Positions 44,400 to 55,545 of a stretch of 64,000 nucleotides of DNA are shown one piece after another (positions within the stretch are counted from its first letter, which is position 1; the number at the start of each line of letters is the position of its first letter). The notes under the pieces were generated by a model that made no database searches, was not told the origin of the DNA, and saw only the letters and a program-made list of their open reading frames with translations. A program made the translations under genes and the position numbers. This stretch comes from Molanna angustata (taxonomy: Eukaryota > Arthropoda > Insecta > Trichoptera > Molannidae): positions 5,162,274 through 5,226,273 of the forward strand of contig OY754974.1 in assembly GCA_963576475.1 (NCBI GenBank), read 5' to 3'.

Positions 44400-44600
44400 C
44401 TGGCTTCTGTGGCTCAGTCGGTTAGGTATCTGACTGCTGATCCAAAGTTCCCGGGTTCGATTCCAGTTGAGACACAGTTTTTAATTATGTTTTCAGTCTT
44501 GATCTATCAGACGATTAATATCGTGAGTCTCCAGAATGTGGCAACATGTTATTGGGTGCTTGTTAAATTTATATTTGACATGCTACCTGTTAGTAGGCCG
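44400..44600 (+). mobile_element. SINE B, near full length
   Basis: Head ctgtggctcagtcggttagg and cgggttcgattcc, body cagtcttgatctatcagacg, gagtctccagaatgtggcaa, attgggtgcttgttaaattt, ending near tttgacatgctacctgtt. Confidence 0.88.
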
Positions 44601-44704
44601 AGAAGATATGAAAAATAGATTAATTGCGATCGAACTTAAAGTTTTAACAATACAATGGTCAAAATTTTATGATGCACTCGTTACATGATACCTATTTTAA
44701 AAGA

Positions 44705-45265
44705 TATGTTAGGATCCCATGTTAAGAAAAAGATGTCTCAAGAAGAAGAATATTATTTCTTAGTGAGTACTTACAAACATGCAATGGCCAAAAGTTCCCT
44801 TTTTAAGAAAAATATGTCCCAAGAAGAAGAATCTTAGTGAGTACTTATGTACAAACATGCAATGGCCAAAAGTTCCCTTGTTAAAAAAAGATGTCCCAAG
44901 AAGAAGAATATTATTTCTTAGTGAGTACTTACAAACATGCAATGGCCAAAAGTTCCCTTTTTAAGAAAAATATGTCCCAAGAAGAAAAATCTTAGTGAGT
45001 ACTTACAAACATGCAATGGCCAAAAGTTCCCTTGCTAAGAAAAATATGTCCCAAGAAGAAGAATCTTAGTGAGTACTTACAAACATGCAATGGCCAAAAG
45101 TTCCCTTGTTAAAAAAAGATGTCCCAAGAATAAGAATGTTATTTATTAGTAATTATTTACAAACATGCAATTGCCAAAAGATCCTATGTTAAGAACAAGA
45201 TATCCCAAGAAGAAGAATATAATTTATTAGTGAGTACTTACAAACATGCAATGGCCAAAAGATCA
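44705..45265 (+). repeat. 74-81-bp minisatellite
   Basis: The word aaacatgcaatggccaaaag begins at 44774, 44853, 44933, 45007, 45081, 45161 (variant) and 45242, giving spacings of 79, 80, 74, 74, 80 and 81. The length difference is presence or absence of tattattt before cttagtgagtac. The two frames of about 60 codons here are repeat translations. Confidence 0.93.
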
Positions 45266-45269
45266 CATA

Positions 45270-46320
45270 ATCTTTATTACCGAAGTTCTTTGGTTTGCCC
45301 ATGACCATCCTTCATGGATGAAAACCATTCATCTAGTGATTGAGTGAAGCTGCCATCCAAGGAGGAAGAACATTAATTCAATCAACATACATAGGTCTGT
45401 GAAAATATGGCAAAGAGGTGAGTGAGAAAGCCTTTGAAAGGAGCCCCTCTATGTGTACAAATAATATTTCAGAAAATGTAATGTGCACAATTTTTTTCCT
45501 GGTTTTTCTGTTGGCACATCCTTGGTTTAAAAGCGTCGTTTCTTGATACAGAATGGATGGCACTTATTTGTATTACACCGCTATATAACTATTATACTTA
45601 TTGTTGGGTCCTCTGTCTATTTATCACCAAGAGAACCATATGTCATCTCGTTAGTTAGCCTCCGGAATGCGTATTCATGGTGGAGATAAAAGAAGATTTG
45701 TGAAGGAAGCATTAAAATAACAGAATACACATTAATTGTCTCAAATAATAATAATGTATCGCTGAGAGATATGGTCCATCGTTCCTACAACGATTTGAGG
45801 GTGAGACTGAATAATGAGGCTTATATTATGCAAACAGGATTAATGAGCACACAGAATGACAAAAACAAAGTGAAACTGACAAATGAGACAGACATTATCG
45901 TGAGATTGAAATTAATCATCGATATTTTTAATAGTTTATGATCTCAGAAAAGATTAGAAATGTCTTGATATATCCGTTAAATTTTGTTTACCTGATTATT
46001 ATCCATGTAAATAAAATGATTACTAAAAGTTATTTTGATGATAAAGTATATAATTTAATATGTATAATATAGGTATTGTACCTTACACGAAAATCGTCAA
46101 TAATCACAATCAATCCTTGAAACAAAAGCAAGAACTATTAGTCCGAGAAAATATGAATACGTTTTCAATGAATCATTTTTAATAGATGTTTTTTTGTTAT
46201 TTTCTTTCTTATTGAAAATAGGTATGAAAAGGTAATTCTAGCACCTGAAAGCGGTTGGGTTTAGCAGTGCGCATCCTTTTTATATAGATTTTAACATAAT
46301 TTCAATATCATTTGTAATTT
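45270..46320. other. Spacer, less AT-rich at its start
   Basis: 45280-45560 has moderate GC and a 61-codon minus frame (45378-45563, contains LLNQGCANRKTRKK). I cannot place it in any family and see no splice support. The rest is AT-rich. Confidence 0.35.
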
Positions 46321-46325
46321 GTTAA

Positions 46326-46788
46326 TTTGAGATTTTGTATTTGTCTTTATATAGGTATAGCAATTATAAGCGTTCTAGCTTTTAAGATTTTTGAGATATA
46401 CATATGAAAAAAAAGCTAAAATTCAAAAGTAGATAACCCCTGACTGAAACAATAATTCTAAATTCAGAGTATAAAAGTTTTGTCGGCCTATAAATATCTA
46501 TATATTCTTAAATTTTGAGCTCTGTACATTGAGCGGATCATAAGTTATAAGTGGACACATAGACACACTAAATGTTCTTCTCCGAATTCTGAGTAAATCC
46601 GTATATGGAACATAATATATGTTGCGAAGTCTCTAAGTCGAAGTTTCTATTTTTTGACTTTAAAAAGCTGAAAAAATCCATGAAAATATACACCTGGAAT
46701 ACAAATATCGAGTATCTTAGCTTGATACTTTGTCGATATGTTAAGAGAAATAAATTCTCTTCAACAAATTGAAAGTTGGAATAGGGAT
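46326..46788 (+). repeat. R4 dispersed repeat
   Basis: Same word order as 32257-32735: agcgttctagcttttaagat, gataacccctgactgaaaca, attgagcggatcataagtta, cgaattctgagtaaatccgt. Confidence 0.8.
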
Positions 46789-48150
46789 TTCCAATATTAT
46801 TGACGCTGAAGTCGAGTACCTACCTACATATACATAACACGGCATGTTTTTTCGACTTTTTTCTCAGAATCTATTTTTTATTAATAAGATTTTGGGTTGA
46901 TTTTAGTTAGGAATTGGATTCTTGAGTAACTATTTGTATGTGATATAGGTTCGTAAGCCACTGAGGACTTAGGATAACTATTAAACGTGCAAGCTATAAC
47001 AGTATCTCTATGATAAACTTTGTTTAAGTAAAAAATGAGGATTCAACTCTTATCAAGATCTCCGAAAACGTATTTTGTATACCTTTTTATTTTTAGTGGG
47101 ATGAAATATAAACACACCTTCATATTACATGTTCCTTAAATTAATAACAAACGCTATATTGGAAAAAAAACATTGATATCCTAATAAGATTATACTGTAA
47201 TAATAAATGTTTTCGCATTCCTAATAGCATTATTTAACTGCTAGAGTGTGATCATAACATCCCGAAAATATAATTTATAGACAACAACAATAAAAAAAAC
47301 TGCTATGTTGGACGATTATTGTTATTAATATTATTATTGAAGAACATTTACGGATGTCAACAGATGTTAGGCGTTTTGCTAAAGCATTTGTTATATTCTT
47401 TGTATTACTGCAACCATCAATTTGTACCATTAATTTATAGCTTTTATTGAGAGTTGATTACACACCTCAAGTCCTACGCAATACAAACTATTACGTATTC
47501 TCACATCTTAAAAATGAACAGACTCTTCGTTGGGCACCGTTTCAATCTGCTATCACTGTCTAAAAAGTAAAAGAAAAAGAGATACATAATATATTTCAAG
47601 AACCAATCACCAAGACGAAGATGTTTTTGTTACTAACACACTACACATGGGACCATATTTAGCTCTCATACGGACGTAATCATTTTTGATAATAGTGATT
47701 TATGTAATGGATGAAATCTAAATACCAACGTACACAGAAACACACAATAGACAAAAGAAATGTACCTATTACAATGTGCATTAGGTAAAAACTATACTTA
47801 AAAAGACATTATCTCTTGTGTTGAACAAGAGAGCTGTCGGCGGACCAATGATGGATGGAGTCCATTATAACACAACTTGGTGTCCATAGCAAACAGATAT
47901 CAAAAATCAAATTGAATAATTTGTAAACTGTATTACAACTAAACATTAATATTAATGTTATTAGAAGTATTGTTGTAAATCGATCATGAATAGTGTTGAG
48001 CAACATTTTCTCCCGTATTCAGATCGATTCGTGCGAATAATATTGTTTTGAAACAGTTTTAAATTATATATTTTTTAATCAATCGTGTTGCACAACGCTG
48101 AACTTCATTTCACGTCATCAATTTGTAGTCATTGTTAATTATTTAGGGGG
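46789..48150. other. AT-rich spacer, nothing recognised
   Basis: AT-rich, no gene. The frame at 47809-48006 is unsupported. Confidence 0.4.
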
Positions 48151-48151
48151 G

Positions 48152-48825
48152 GGACAGCTGCCAACGTACCTATGTATTTTCAATTTGATATACCATCATT
48201 ATTTCTTAACAAATCGTTTTGAAAAAAATAATTTAGATAGTTTGGGTATTTATAAAGAAAAATATATATTTACTTTTTGATAATGTTATGTATAAATTCT
48301 TGTAAAAAATAATGGCATACCCCGATTTTCAACGTTTATCTTATATTTTTAAAACAACATATGGCGTAGTTCAACATATTTTTTTTTGAATTAAAGAAAG
48401 ATATGATGTGACGTTGCATTAATGCTTCAGGTTAAGTAAATAAACCAAAAAAATCTTTAATTTTCCATTCAGCGCCATTGCGAAATAAAAGTTTTTTTTG
48501 GTTTATGAACTTAACCTGATGCATAAATACAACGTTACATCGCATTTTTTTCCAGATATTTTGATCTTCTTTAATTTATAAAAAAATATAATGCTCTATA
48601 GGTACCTTATAGTTTTTTAGAAATTTAAGATAAATGTCAAAAATCGGGGTATGCTTATTATTTTCCTACAAGAAAATATACAGAACATAATTAAAAAGTT
48701 AAGGTAGGTATATTTTTCTTTATTAATATCCATTCTAACTATGTTATTTTTTTCAAAATGATTCGTTTTGTAGTAATGATGTAAATACAAATTGAAAAAA
48801 TAGGTACGTTGGCAGCAGTCATCCT
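48152..48825. mobile_element. Foldback element with about 300-bp inverted arms
   Basis: Outer ends gacagctgccaacgtacct (left) and aggtacgttggcagcagtc (right); inner pairs include catcattatttcttaacaaa against its diverged complement, ataccccgattttcaacgt against gtcaaaaatcggggtat, and ttaagtaaataaaccaaaaa against tttttggtttatgaacttaa. About 55 bp of non-repeated centre (near 48460-48490, cagcgccattgcgaaataaa). No ORF. Arms have diverged by point changes and small indels. Confidence 0.88.
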
Positions 48826-49149
48826 CGTGTAATTTTAAATAACTGACTCAAAAAAAACGATACAGTGTAAATATAAAAACTAAAAAAAATTAAATCGTAA
48901 ATAAAAATATACTATCAACCGAACTGAAAAATCACATAACGATATACATACACATACATTTATTTAAACCAAATCACTTTTTAAAGTCGGTGCCAAACAC
49001 AAATATCCCTACGATCATTTCAAGTCGAATTGTTAATTATTTTGAAGTCGGTTTAAAATATCAACTAAACAAAATGACTTTTGTCGTATTAATTAATTGT
49101 ACCTATGAACTTTATATTGTTGTAAATATTATATAATAGATACATTATC

Positions 49150-49325
49150 GGCCTTCGTGGATCAGTTGGATAGATATTTGATTCCTGACTTAAAGGTCAC
49201 GGATTCGATTCCCGGTGGAAACATCGTTTTTAATCTGGATCTGTGAGACGATATATCACATGTGTCCAAAATGTGACAAATTGTCATTGGGTGAATGTTA
49301 AAGTAATATTTGACATAAGTATAAT
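49150..49325 (+). mobile_element. SINE B, diverged copy
   Basis: ggccttcgtggatcagttgg, acggattcgattcccggtgg, taatctggatctgtgagacg, gtccaaaatgtgacaaattg and taatatttgacataag follow the SINE B order. Confidence 0.8.
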
Positions 49326-49414
49326 ATACAAGAGCAAAAATAAATAGCGAATACATTACATAAATATAAAAAAAAACGTTTTTTGGAAAAAAAAGATAAA
49401 AAGGGAAAGCAGAA

Positions 49415-49530
49415 GAGGTCACACCATTTCCTTCACGGGGTAGCAAAGAGAACCGAACACCACATTCTTCTTTCTTGACACGTATCCATCGCATCATCGA
49501 AGTTCATGTATCATGTCTTATATGCTCGTC
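49415..49530 (-). mobile_element. RTE-like 3' end fragment
   Basis: cacggggtagcaaagagaac, cgaacaccacattcttcttt and tatgctcgtcta are the reverse complement of the 28240-28345 tail. Confidence 0.6.
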
Positions 49531-49812
49531 TATTGTTAAAGAAATTTTTACATGAATTTCTCAACATGTATCATGTAGACAGTGCAAACGATGTGTTTCG
49601 TGACGATTTTTTTTCTGTCTATGATGTTTAACGAAAACTTGTATCTTCTTGAAAGTCCAAATTAATGCAATATGAATTGCCAACCATTTAAGAAAAAATG
49701 TACATTTTCTATGTAGTGGAGAGTTTAGTTTTGGCCACAACCGTTGCCCACTGGTTTTGAATATAGAAAGTGAGTTTGACGAAAAATTTTACATAGGTAG
49801 GTACATACTATC
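49531..49812. other. Spacer with R1 terminal scrap
   Basis: gtagtggagagtttagtttt then ggccacaacc at 49713-49745 matches other R1 ends. Confidence 0.4.
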
Positions 49813-49816
49813 ATAT

Positions 49817-50039
49817 GCCGACCGCCGTGGCAGAGTTGGTATATAAGCCGTTCGGTTTCTGTGAAGGCGTCCTGGGTTAGATTCCCAACAGAGGAGAAAT
49901 TTATTTAAATTTATTTCTCACGCAAATATTGCTTCTCTGGGCTGGAAACACTGGTAAGAAATTGCCATACGGCAATAAACTCGCCACTTGCGCAGGGTGA
50001 AAGGAAGTGTTCATTATTATTATTATTATTATTATTTAT
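49817..50039 (+). mobile_element. SINE D, full copy
   Basis: tRNA-like head (A box gtggcagagttggtatataa, B box tgggttagattcccaac), body (ctctgggctggaaacactgg, caataaactcgccacttgcg, agggtgaaaggaagtgttca) and a (TTA)n tail. 3' fragments lie at 14757, 21424 and 39090. Confidence 0.85.
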
Positions 50040-50049
50040 CACTAATGTC

Positions 50050-50660
50050 CCTGATATTAGGATAAGCACAGAGAACCGATTACCCAATCCAATAAAAAAC
50101 TAGTAGAAACCAATCTCACAAAAAAGCCAAAATACCTATATCGATCTTTTGGCGTTTCTGGACAAAAGTCATGGAACAATCTTCCAATGGATATATATAA
50201 GATGTGCCGAAAATATCAATGAATTCAAGAAGAAATTAAAAACTCATCTTTTCCGCAAATCGTATCCAGATTGTCCTTCATCCGTTCAATAATATTATGT
50301 TTACTAAATATTATGCCAGTTTACTTTGAATGGACTATTTTTTATAATTAATTTCATCTGGATTATGTAATATGCATATAACTAGATTAATTTGTGATTT
50401 CTACGTATTTTTTTAAGTTTTTTTAAGTTTTATGTTTCACTATTTTCAATGTGTTAGCTATAGGACTAATTTTAACTTAATTTTAACCTTATTGTATTTT
50501 TTTTTAGTTTTATGTTTCACCATTTTCAATGTGTTAGCTATAGGACTAATTGTAACTTAATTTTAACTTATTTTTTTGCAAAGTGAAAGCGCCCTTGAGG
50601 TGACCACGGTTGTCACTAAACGGCGCTTTATAAATTGTCCTTATTATTATTATTATTACC
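50050..50660 (+). pseudogene. LINE A: CR1-like RT C-terminus and 3' UTR
   Basis: Reads VETNLTKKPKYLYRSFGVSG, then QKSWNNLPMDI; after a shift within atatatataag it reads INEFKKKLKTHLFRKSYPDC, ending SSVQ at 50291. The 3' UTR contains a tandem duplication of about 80 bp (gttttatgtttcactatttt at 50428 and 50507), the GCGCC/GGCGC hairpin at 50589-50626 with inner GTGAC/GTCAC, and (TTA)n. The best preserved LINE A tail here. Confidence 0.87.
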
Positions 50661-51020
50661 ATACACATCTAACATTGCATGCATGCTAGTCTTTTATTTT
50701 AAATACAATCGATTCCTTTTTTACATAATATTTTTTTACATAGTCATGGCAATGTTTTCTTAGTCATTGCCAACCTCTCATTCCTTATCTTTTTATATAA
50801 ATCCATTATATAAAAAAACAACAATAAACCTCAAATTAAATGTAATGCCCCATTAGACAAAAACATATTTTTATACGTAGGTACTTTTTATTATTAAAAG
50901 TTTGTGTAAAAGAGGTATTTTTTATTTACTTTATATATAATTATATGTCTGAGTTGAGAAAATAATTCATTGAATGACGAATTAAATTTACTATTTAAAC
51001 ACACCTTTAAAATTTAATTA
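50661..51020. other. AT-rich spacer, nothing recognised
   Basis: AT-rich, no gene. Confidence 0.4.
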
Positions 51021-51023
51021 AAA

Positions 51024-52010
51024 CGTGAGGGTTGTAGCCAACACTAAACTCTCCACACCATAATAAGTGTTCATTTTTTATTGTTGAAAGGTTGACAATC
51101 TCTAATGGCATTTTTATGAAGTACATTTCTATTAGATTCTTAAACAAATATAATATTCTCAAACGACAAAAGTTTTCGCAATACACCATACACACTAAAA
51201 CATCGTCACGAAACTCATAGTATCCATTTTATACGTGATACCTGTTGGGAAATTTGAAGTAAAATTGCATTACTAGCAAGATTAGCATGTATGAGACAGT
51301 CTATCAATATTGATGAGGCGATGTATGTGTCAAGACAGAAGAATGCGGTATTCGGTTCTCACTGCCTACCCCTTGAGGAAGTGGTGAGTAAAGATACACA
51401 TACAATATCAATATGAAGTTGATCACTCAATTTTCCCATACATACGCAATTTTACTTCTGCTATATAAATTTTTCATACAAATATGAAATTTATTTTACA
51501 TTGATATAGCAGACCATAGATTTTTTTCTTTAAATTTTGACAATCATTGAATGCATTTTTGATGAGTGTATTTTGCTGTACCAAAATTTCAAACAGTATT
51601 AAATTAGCTCGAGTTTCCAACCGTGAGAGCATTTTGAAAATTTGGACAGATGAAATCATAGAGAAGAAATTAACGGATATCTATAGAAAACTAATTAGCT
51701 CTAAGTTTATGGACACATATGATACCAATATGAAGTCAATCGGACTTATAGTTTGGGTTGCAGAGAGGACACAAAAAACAACGTTAATGATGAATTCATA
51801 GAGAAGAAATTAATAGTTCGCGATGGAAAAGTAATCAAATACAGGTTTATGCACTTAACACATATGTATGATGTTAATATGAAATCGATCGGACCTATAG
51901 TCTGGGCTATAGAGAGGACACAAAAAGGATAAATCGATGTGAAAAAATACGTTTATAAATTGTGAAATCACGACTCTCCACTATTACATAGTGAGGAGAG
52001 TAAAAACTGC
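51024..52010. repeat. R1-family repeat, long copy
   Basis: Begins gtgagggttgtagccaacac and taaactctccac, includes gacaatcattgaatgcattt and ccaatatgaagtcaatcgga, and ends near the hairpin ctctccactattacatagtg (51973-51999). Two internal copies of the gtttgggttgcagagaggac word (51755 and 51895, diverged) show a tandem duplication. An RTE 3' end is embedded at 51286-51395. Confidence 0.65.
51286..51395 (+). mobile_element. RTE-like 3' end inside R1
   Basis: agcatgtatgagacagtcta, gtgtcaagacagaagaatgc and ggttctcactgcctacccct match the end of 28005-28410. Confidence 0.6.
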
Positions 52011-52384
52011 AGATCAGTGATCAAATAACAAATACATTTTTATTGAAAATGTGGAGAACATTGATTGAATTACAAATAGAATTCAAAGAATCAACCACGA
52101 AAATCGTGGGTAATACTTATATTTTTTTTAAACTAATTACATATTTTATATTTGTGTCTTTATCTTTTTTGTTTGAGATGTATGTTTAATGTTTTAATAC
52201 AAATTAATGGAAGAATATAATTATTATTAATGGATACATAGTAATGGATCGTGATTCTGATATTAAAATAAACAAGAACCCAAAGACCTTATAATAACCT
52301 AAATTTATGTATTAAAATGTTAATTTTCAATGTCATATTATGTATGTATTTGTTTTTTCTTAGCATCTATACACACTTACATAT
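52011..52384. other. AT-rich spacer, nothing recognised
   Basis: AT-rich, no gene. Confidence 0.4.
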
Positions 52385-52505
52385 ATAAAAAACCGTATCC
52401 TTCTTAGGTAGGCTAAGAGAATTGAACACCACATAATTGTGTGTACATATACATATTTGCAAACACTTATTGCTATATTCATATTCATACACCGTCACTA
52501 GTTTA
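52385..52505 (-). mobile_element. RTE-like 3' end fragment (weak)
   Basis: taggctaagagaattgaaca, ccacataattgtg and tcatacaccgtcactagttt resemble 28815-28925. Confidence 0.4.
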
Positions 52506-52599
52506 GGCTATTAATTATTTTGGCTATTTTTATACAGCGACCTCTCTAAAAATTTATAAAAAAATCGAATGAGTAGGTACTTTATTTAGTCTTTAAGCA

Positions 52600-52825
52600 C
52601 GCCGTACATAATACATACCACATATCACAAAGTACGCAGCACACACAAACAGATACATTGTGATGAAACTTTCAGAATACAATCACAGCATGATACTAGT
52701 TGATAATCTGCAATAAAAAAAATAACCTTAAAAATTGCGAATTCATAACTCCCCTTGGGATAATGAGGAGATAAATATAGTTGTAATCGTTAAAGCATTT
52801 CACTGGATTAACACCAGTCTGAAAC

Positions 52826-52869
<44 letters not shown>

Positions 52870-52920
52870 TCTATATTTCAACTCCCCACTACATATATCC
52901 CCTTGGGATAGTGAGGAGTG
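52600..52920. repeat. R1-family repeat, second copy, with (TA)n
   Basis: gatgaaactttcagaataca, cagcatgatactagttgata and atctgcaataaaaaaaataa match 61838-61905. Ends in aactccccttgggata hairpins. (TA)n at 52832-52866. Confidence 0.7.
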
Positions 52921-52924
52921 AAAA

Positions 52925-53325
52925 CTTATAACAATCAGTAGGTAGGTACATGTGTCTTTTACGCTATTGATTTGCTCAATACTTAATTATTGAAAACATC
53001 TCTACCTATATGCAAAAGTGTTTTTAATAATTACCATTATAATATATCACACTTAAGCGAAGAAGATAAATTATAGGCTGTTTGTTTAATAGATTGATTG
53101 ATCTATATTTGTTTTGACATCGATCAAACAAGATACATACATACATGGCAGTGTTGGTATTTACACATCTCATTTATGAACAAGAAAATAAAAGGTCATG
53201 GTACCTACAAGTATTACAAAACTTAAGTTTCAATTTTATCTTGATTATTTCATGGTCCGTTGAAATATATCCATCACGTTCGAGACCAGCGATTATTTTA
53301 TATTTTGACTTTGTTCGCATAACGA
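52925..53325. other. AT-rich spacer, nothing recognised
   Basis: The frame at 53145-53339 is unsupported. Confidence 0.4.
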
Positions 53326-53329
53326 TTCA

Positions 53330-53400
53330 GTCCCCCTAGAAAACGTGTAGCTCAAGAAAAGTGACATATTTTTTGAAAAGTTACATGTTTTCATGAAAAG
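53330..53400. mobile_element. Partial arm of the 4705-type palindromic MITE
   Basis: cagtccccctagaaaacgtg and tagctcaagaaaagtgacat match the left arm of 4705-4870; a gtgacatattttttga word is then repeated. Confidence 0.55.
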
Positions 53401-53574
53401 TGACATATTTTTTGATTCACATATGACACTCAAAAACAATCATTTCTAACATCGTTATAACGATAAACAACTAGGTACTGATTAATTTTATTTTTCCCTA
53501 CCACCCTCAGCAATACACTTTCTTTTTCTTCTCAACTTATGAATCCGTCAATATGTTCGTCTATCATGTATACT

Positions 53575-53617
53575 CACACATGCACACCCACCCTCTCTCT
53601 CACACACACACACGCAC

Positions 53618-53714
<97 letters not shown>

Positions 53715-53766
53715 CACACACACACACACACACACACCCTCACACACACACACACACACACACACA
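53575..53766. repeat. (CA)n microsatellite
   Basis: About 190 bp of (CA)n with ccct interruptions. Three overlapping His/Thr or Val/Cys frames are repeat translations. Confidence 0.97.
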
Positions 53767-53789
53767 AATATTTTTTCATTTATTTTTAT

Positions 53790-54095
53790 TTTTTGTACAT
53801 GATATAAAAAATATATATTGCACACTGGCGGGCTTTTTGCCATATGCTAAGTTCTTTCAACTAACCACATACTAATTTCGACGAAATTATGTACCAACAA
53901 AAGAATTAAAAAAAACACAAAACAATGAATATACTCCATAGCAAAAAAAGGACATGGAAAAGACAAGAATAGGAAATCAGGTATAAAGGGATACATATTT
54001 TTTTTTTAGTTTTTCCTTTAATATACAAAGTGAATTAGATGACGCAATATCCGGCTTCAGGTCATTCCATAGTCTTGCATGTAGGTAATGTTTGC
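53790..54095 (-). pseudogene. LINE B tail, second coding copy
   Basis: The minus strand reads ARLWNDLKPDIASSNSLCIL, then KEKLKKNMYPFIPDF, parallel to 17770-18408 (ARLWTGLSPDIASSNSL), followed by its 3' UTR (gcccgccagtgtgcaatata). Confidence 0.78.
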
Positions 54096-54099
54096 TATC

Positions 54100-55135
54100 C
54101 ATATTATAAAATATTTTTAGTATTCATATATATGGTATGTTTTCTGAATAATTATGTATGTAATACCATTATGTTTTGCTACTTATATTAGATATACAGT
54201 TTAAACCACAACATGTCTTTTAATTATGAGTGGGTTTACAGGAAGTTGTATTCAATTCACCATCAAAACGAACATCATCTAACAAATTCAACATTAAGTT
54301 GAGTGATCAGTGATCACCATCACTCAAATGCTTTGAATCTAAATCGTCATACAAATTCAACACTTAGGTTTATTTAATTACTCCCTAACCGAATATACAT
54401 ACACACATTGGTATCAACAGAGACAGGGCCAGCCCAAAGATTATTACATCTTAACAAATTGGATCGACTTCAAAATATCTGCATACGCATCATATTTTAT
54501 CCTCCGCAAATACGATCATATAGGTTGTCTCCTGTTTATTAGTCCAATTTAGTAACTTGTTGAATTAAAAAAAGGAACGTTATTAAATTTTATAATTAAA
54601 GTCATTTTAAATTTATTTCGTATTCTGTAAATTAGTAAATTAGTGCACCGTAGATAATAATTTGAACTAAAAATTGTCTATGGCGCAGAGTACGCATGCG
54701 CACTGCACACTGTTCGGCCATGTTTATTTATGTCATGTCGCCTATCATTTCAGTTGATTTGCACTGATATTCTTAGGCTTTTATTTTCAACACTACGCAA
54801 CACGTGTAAATTATCAATTTTTGTTTCCGTACACAACTGGTGTTTTCAACTTAAATAAATATTTCCTAGACTGCTGTGAAAATACCTAGTACGCTTCTAA
54901 TTAGTTGTGAACTAAAATTCGGAACGTTTTGACAGTTGATTCGACTAAAATATGGTAATTGATTAGGGAATTGAACTAATTCGTGGCTAGCTTGGAGTAA
55001 GAATGTTCCTAAATAGGAATATTCATATTTCAGCGTTATAGAATATCAACTTGGAACAAGTGGAATAGAAACGCACCTTTTTTAGCCGGAACGTTCTTAA
55101 AAAAGGTATAGAATCGGATGCAACGTATTAAACTA
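54100..55135. other. AT-rich spacer with one GC patch
   Basis: 54672-54725 contains tacgcatgcgcactg, close to an NRF1-type palindrome (GCGCATGCGC), with tttcagttgatttgcactg downstream. A promoter is conceivable but no exon follows. Confidence 0.3.
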
Positions 55136-55137
55136 CA

Positions 55138-55312
55138 CATATGCCCCTAATATCTGAGAGAAAGATTCCAACCGTTGACCTCTCATATGGACACCCACTT
55201 CGGTCTAGAGGAGACCGAACTCTCGCCATCCCACTTCACGTTACTGAATATTATTCATATTCCTTTATCATTCATGCTGCCCGGTTATGGAACAATTTAG
55301 CAATGAACATTA
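55138..55312 (+). pseudogene. LINE H RT C-terminus, first part
   Basis: PLISERKIPTVDLSYGHPLR, SRGDRTLAIPLHVTEYYSYS and FIIHAARLWNNLAMNI: the R..L.IP.H.T......SF...A.RLWN.L pattern of CR1/Jockey-type RTs. Interrupted by a retroposed insertion at 55313; the tail continues at 55500. Confidence 0.82.
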
Positions 55313-55488
55313 TTTATTTATTTATTTATTTATCGTATGGTACTAGTGAATCAAATGTTTAAAGTCAAAATGGGGCACGTAGTGTAGACAAGCTCCGCGC
55401 GCTGTGCCCCGGGTAACGCCAAAAGTCTACTCAATAGGAGGCTGAACAATTTTGCAATAAAATCTCCCAGCCATAGTGAATCTAATAA
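55313..55488 (-). mobile_element. Retroposed element (SINE E) with 11-bp target duplication
   Basis: 176 bp inserted in LINE H. The exact duplication AATGAACATTA lies at 55302-55312 and 55489-55499. On the minus strand it ends in an (AAAT)n tail (55313-55335) and contains gcacagcgcgcggagcttgt and gtagacttttggcgttaccc. A plus-strand relative is at 57217-57292. No tRNA-like boxes that I can see. Confidence 0.85.
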
Positions 55489-55545
55489 AATGAACATTAG
55501 AACTGCCCCATTACTTCCAAATCTCGCCTTAAACGCTCACTCTTC
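55489..55545 (+). pseudogene. LINE H RT C-terminus, second part
   Basis: Without the insertion, AMNI is followed by RTAPLL and, after a 1-nt shift, TSKSRLKRSLFLSIP, stop: the usual F(K/S)..LK..LF ending. Confidence 0.72.

Noticed and set aside
44760..44964. Complementary 60-codon ORFs
   Set aside because: Translations of the 74-81-bp minisatellite.
45378..45563. 61-codon minus ORF
   Set aside because: Moderate GC but no motif, splice site or family I can name; not enough to call a gene.
53539..53843. Three overlapping 84-89 codon ORFs
   Set aside because: Translations of a (CA)n tract in different frames and strands.
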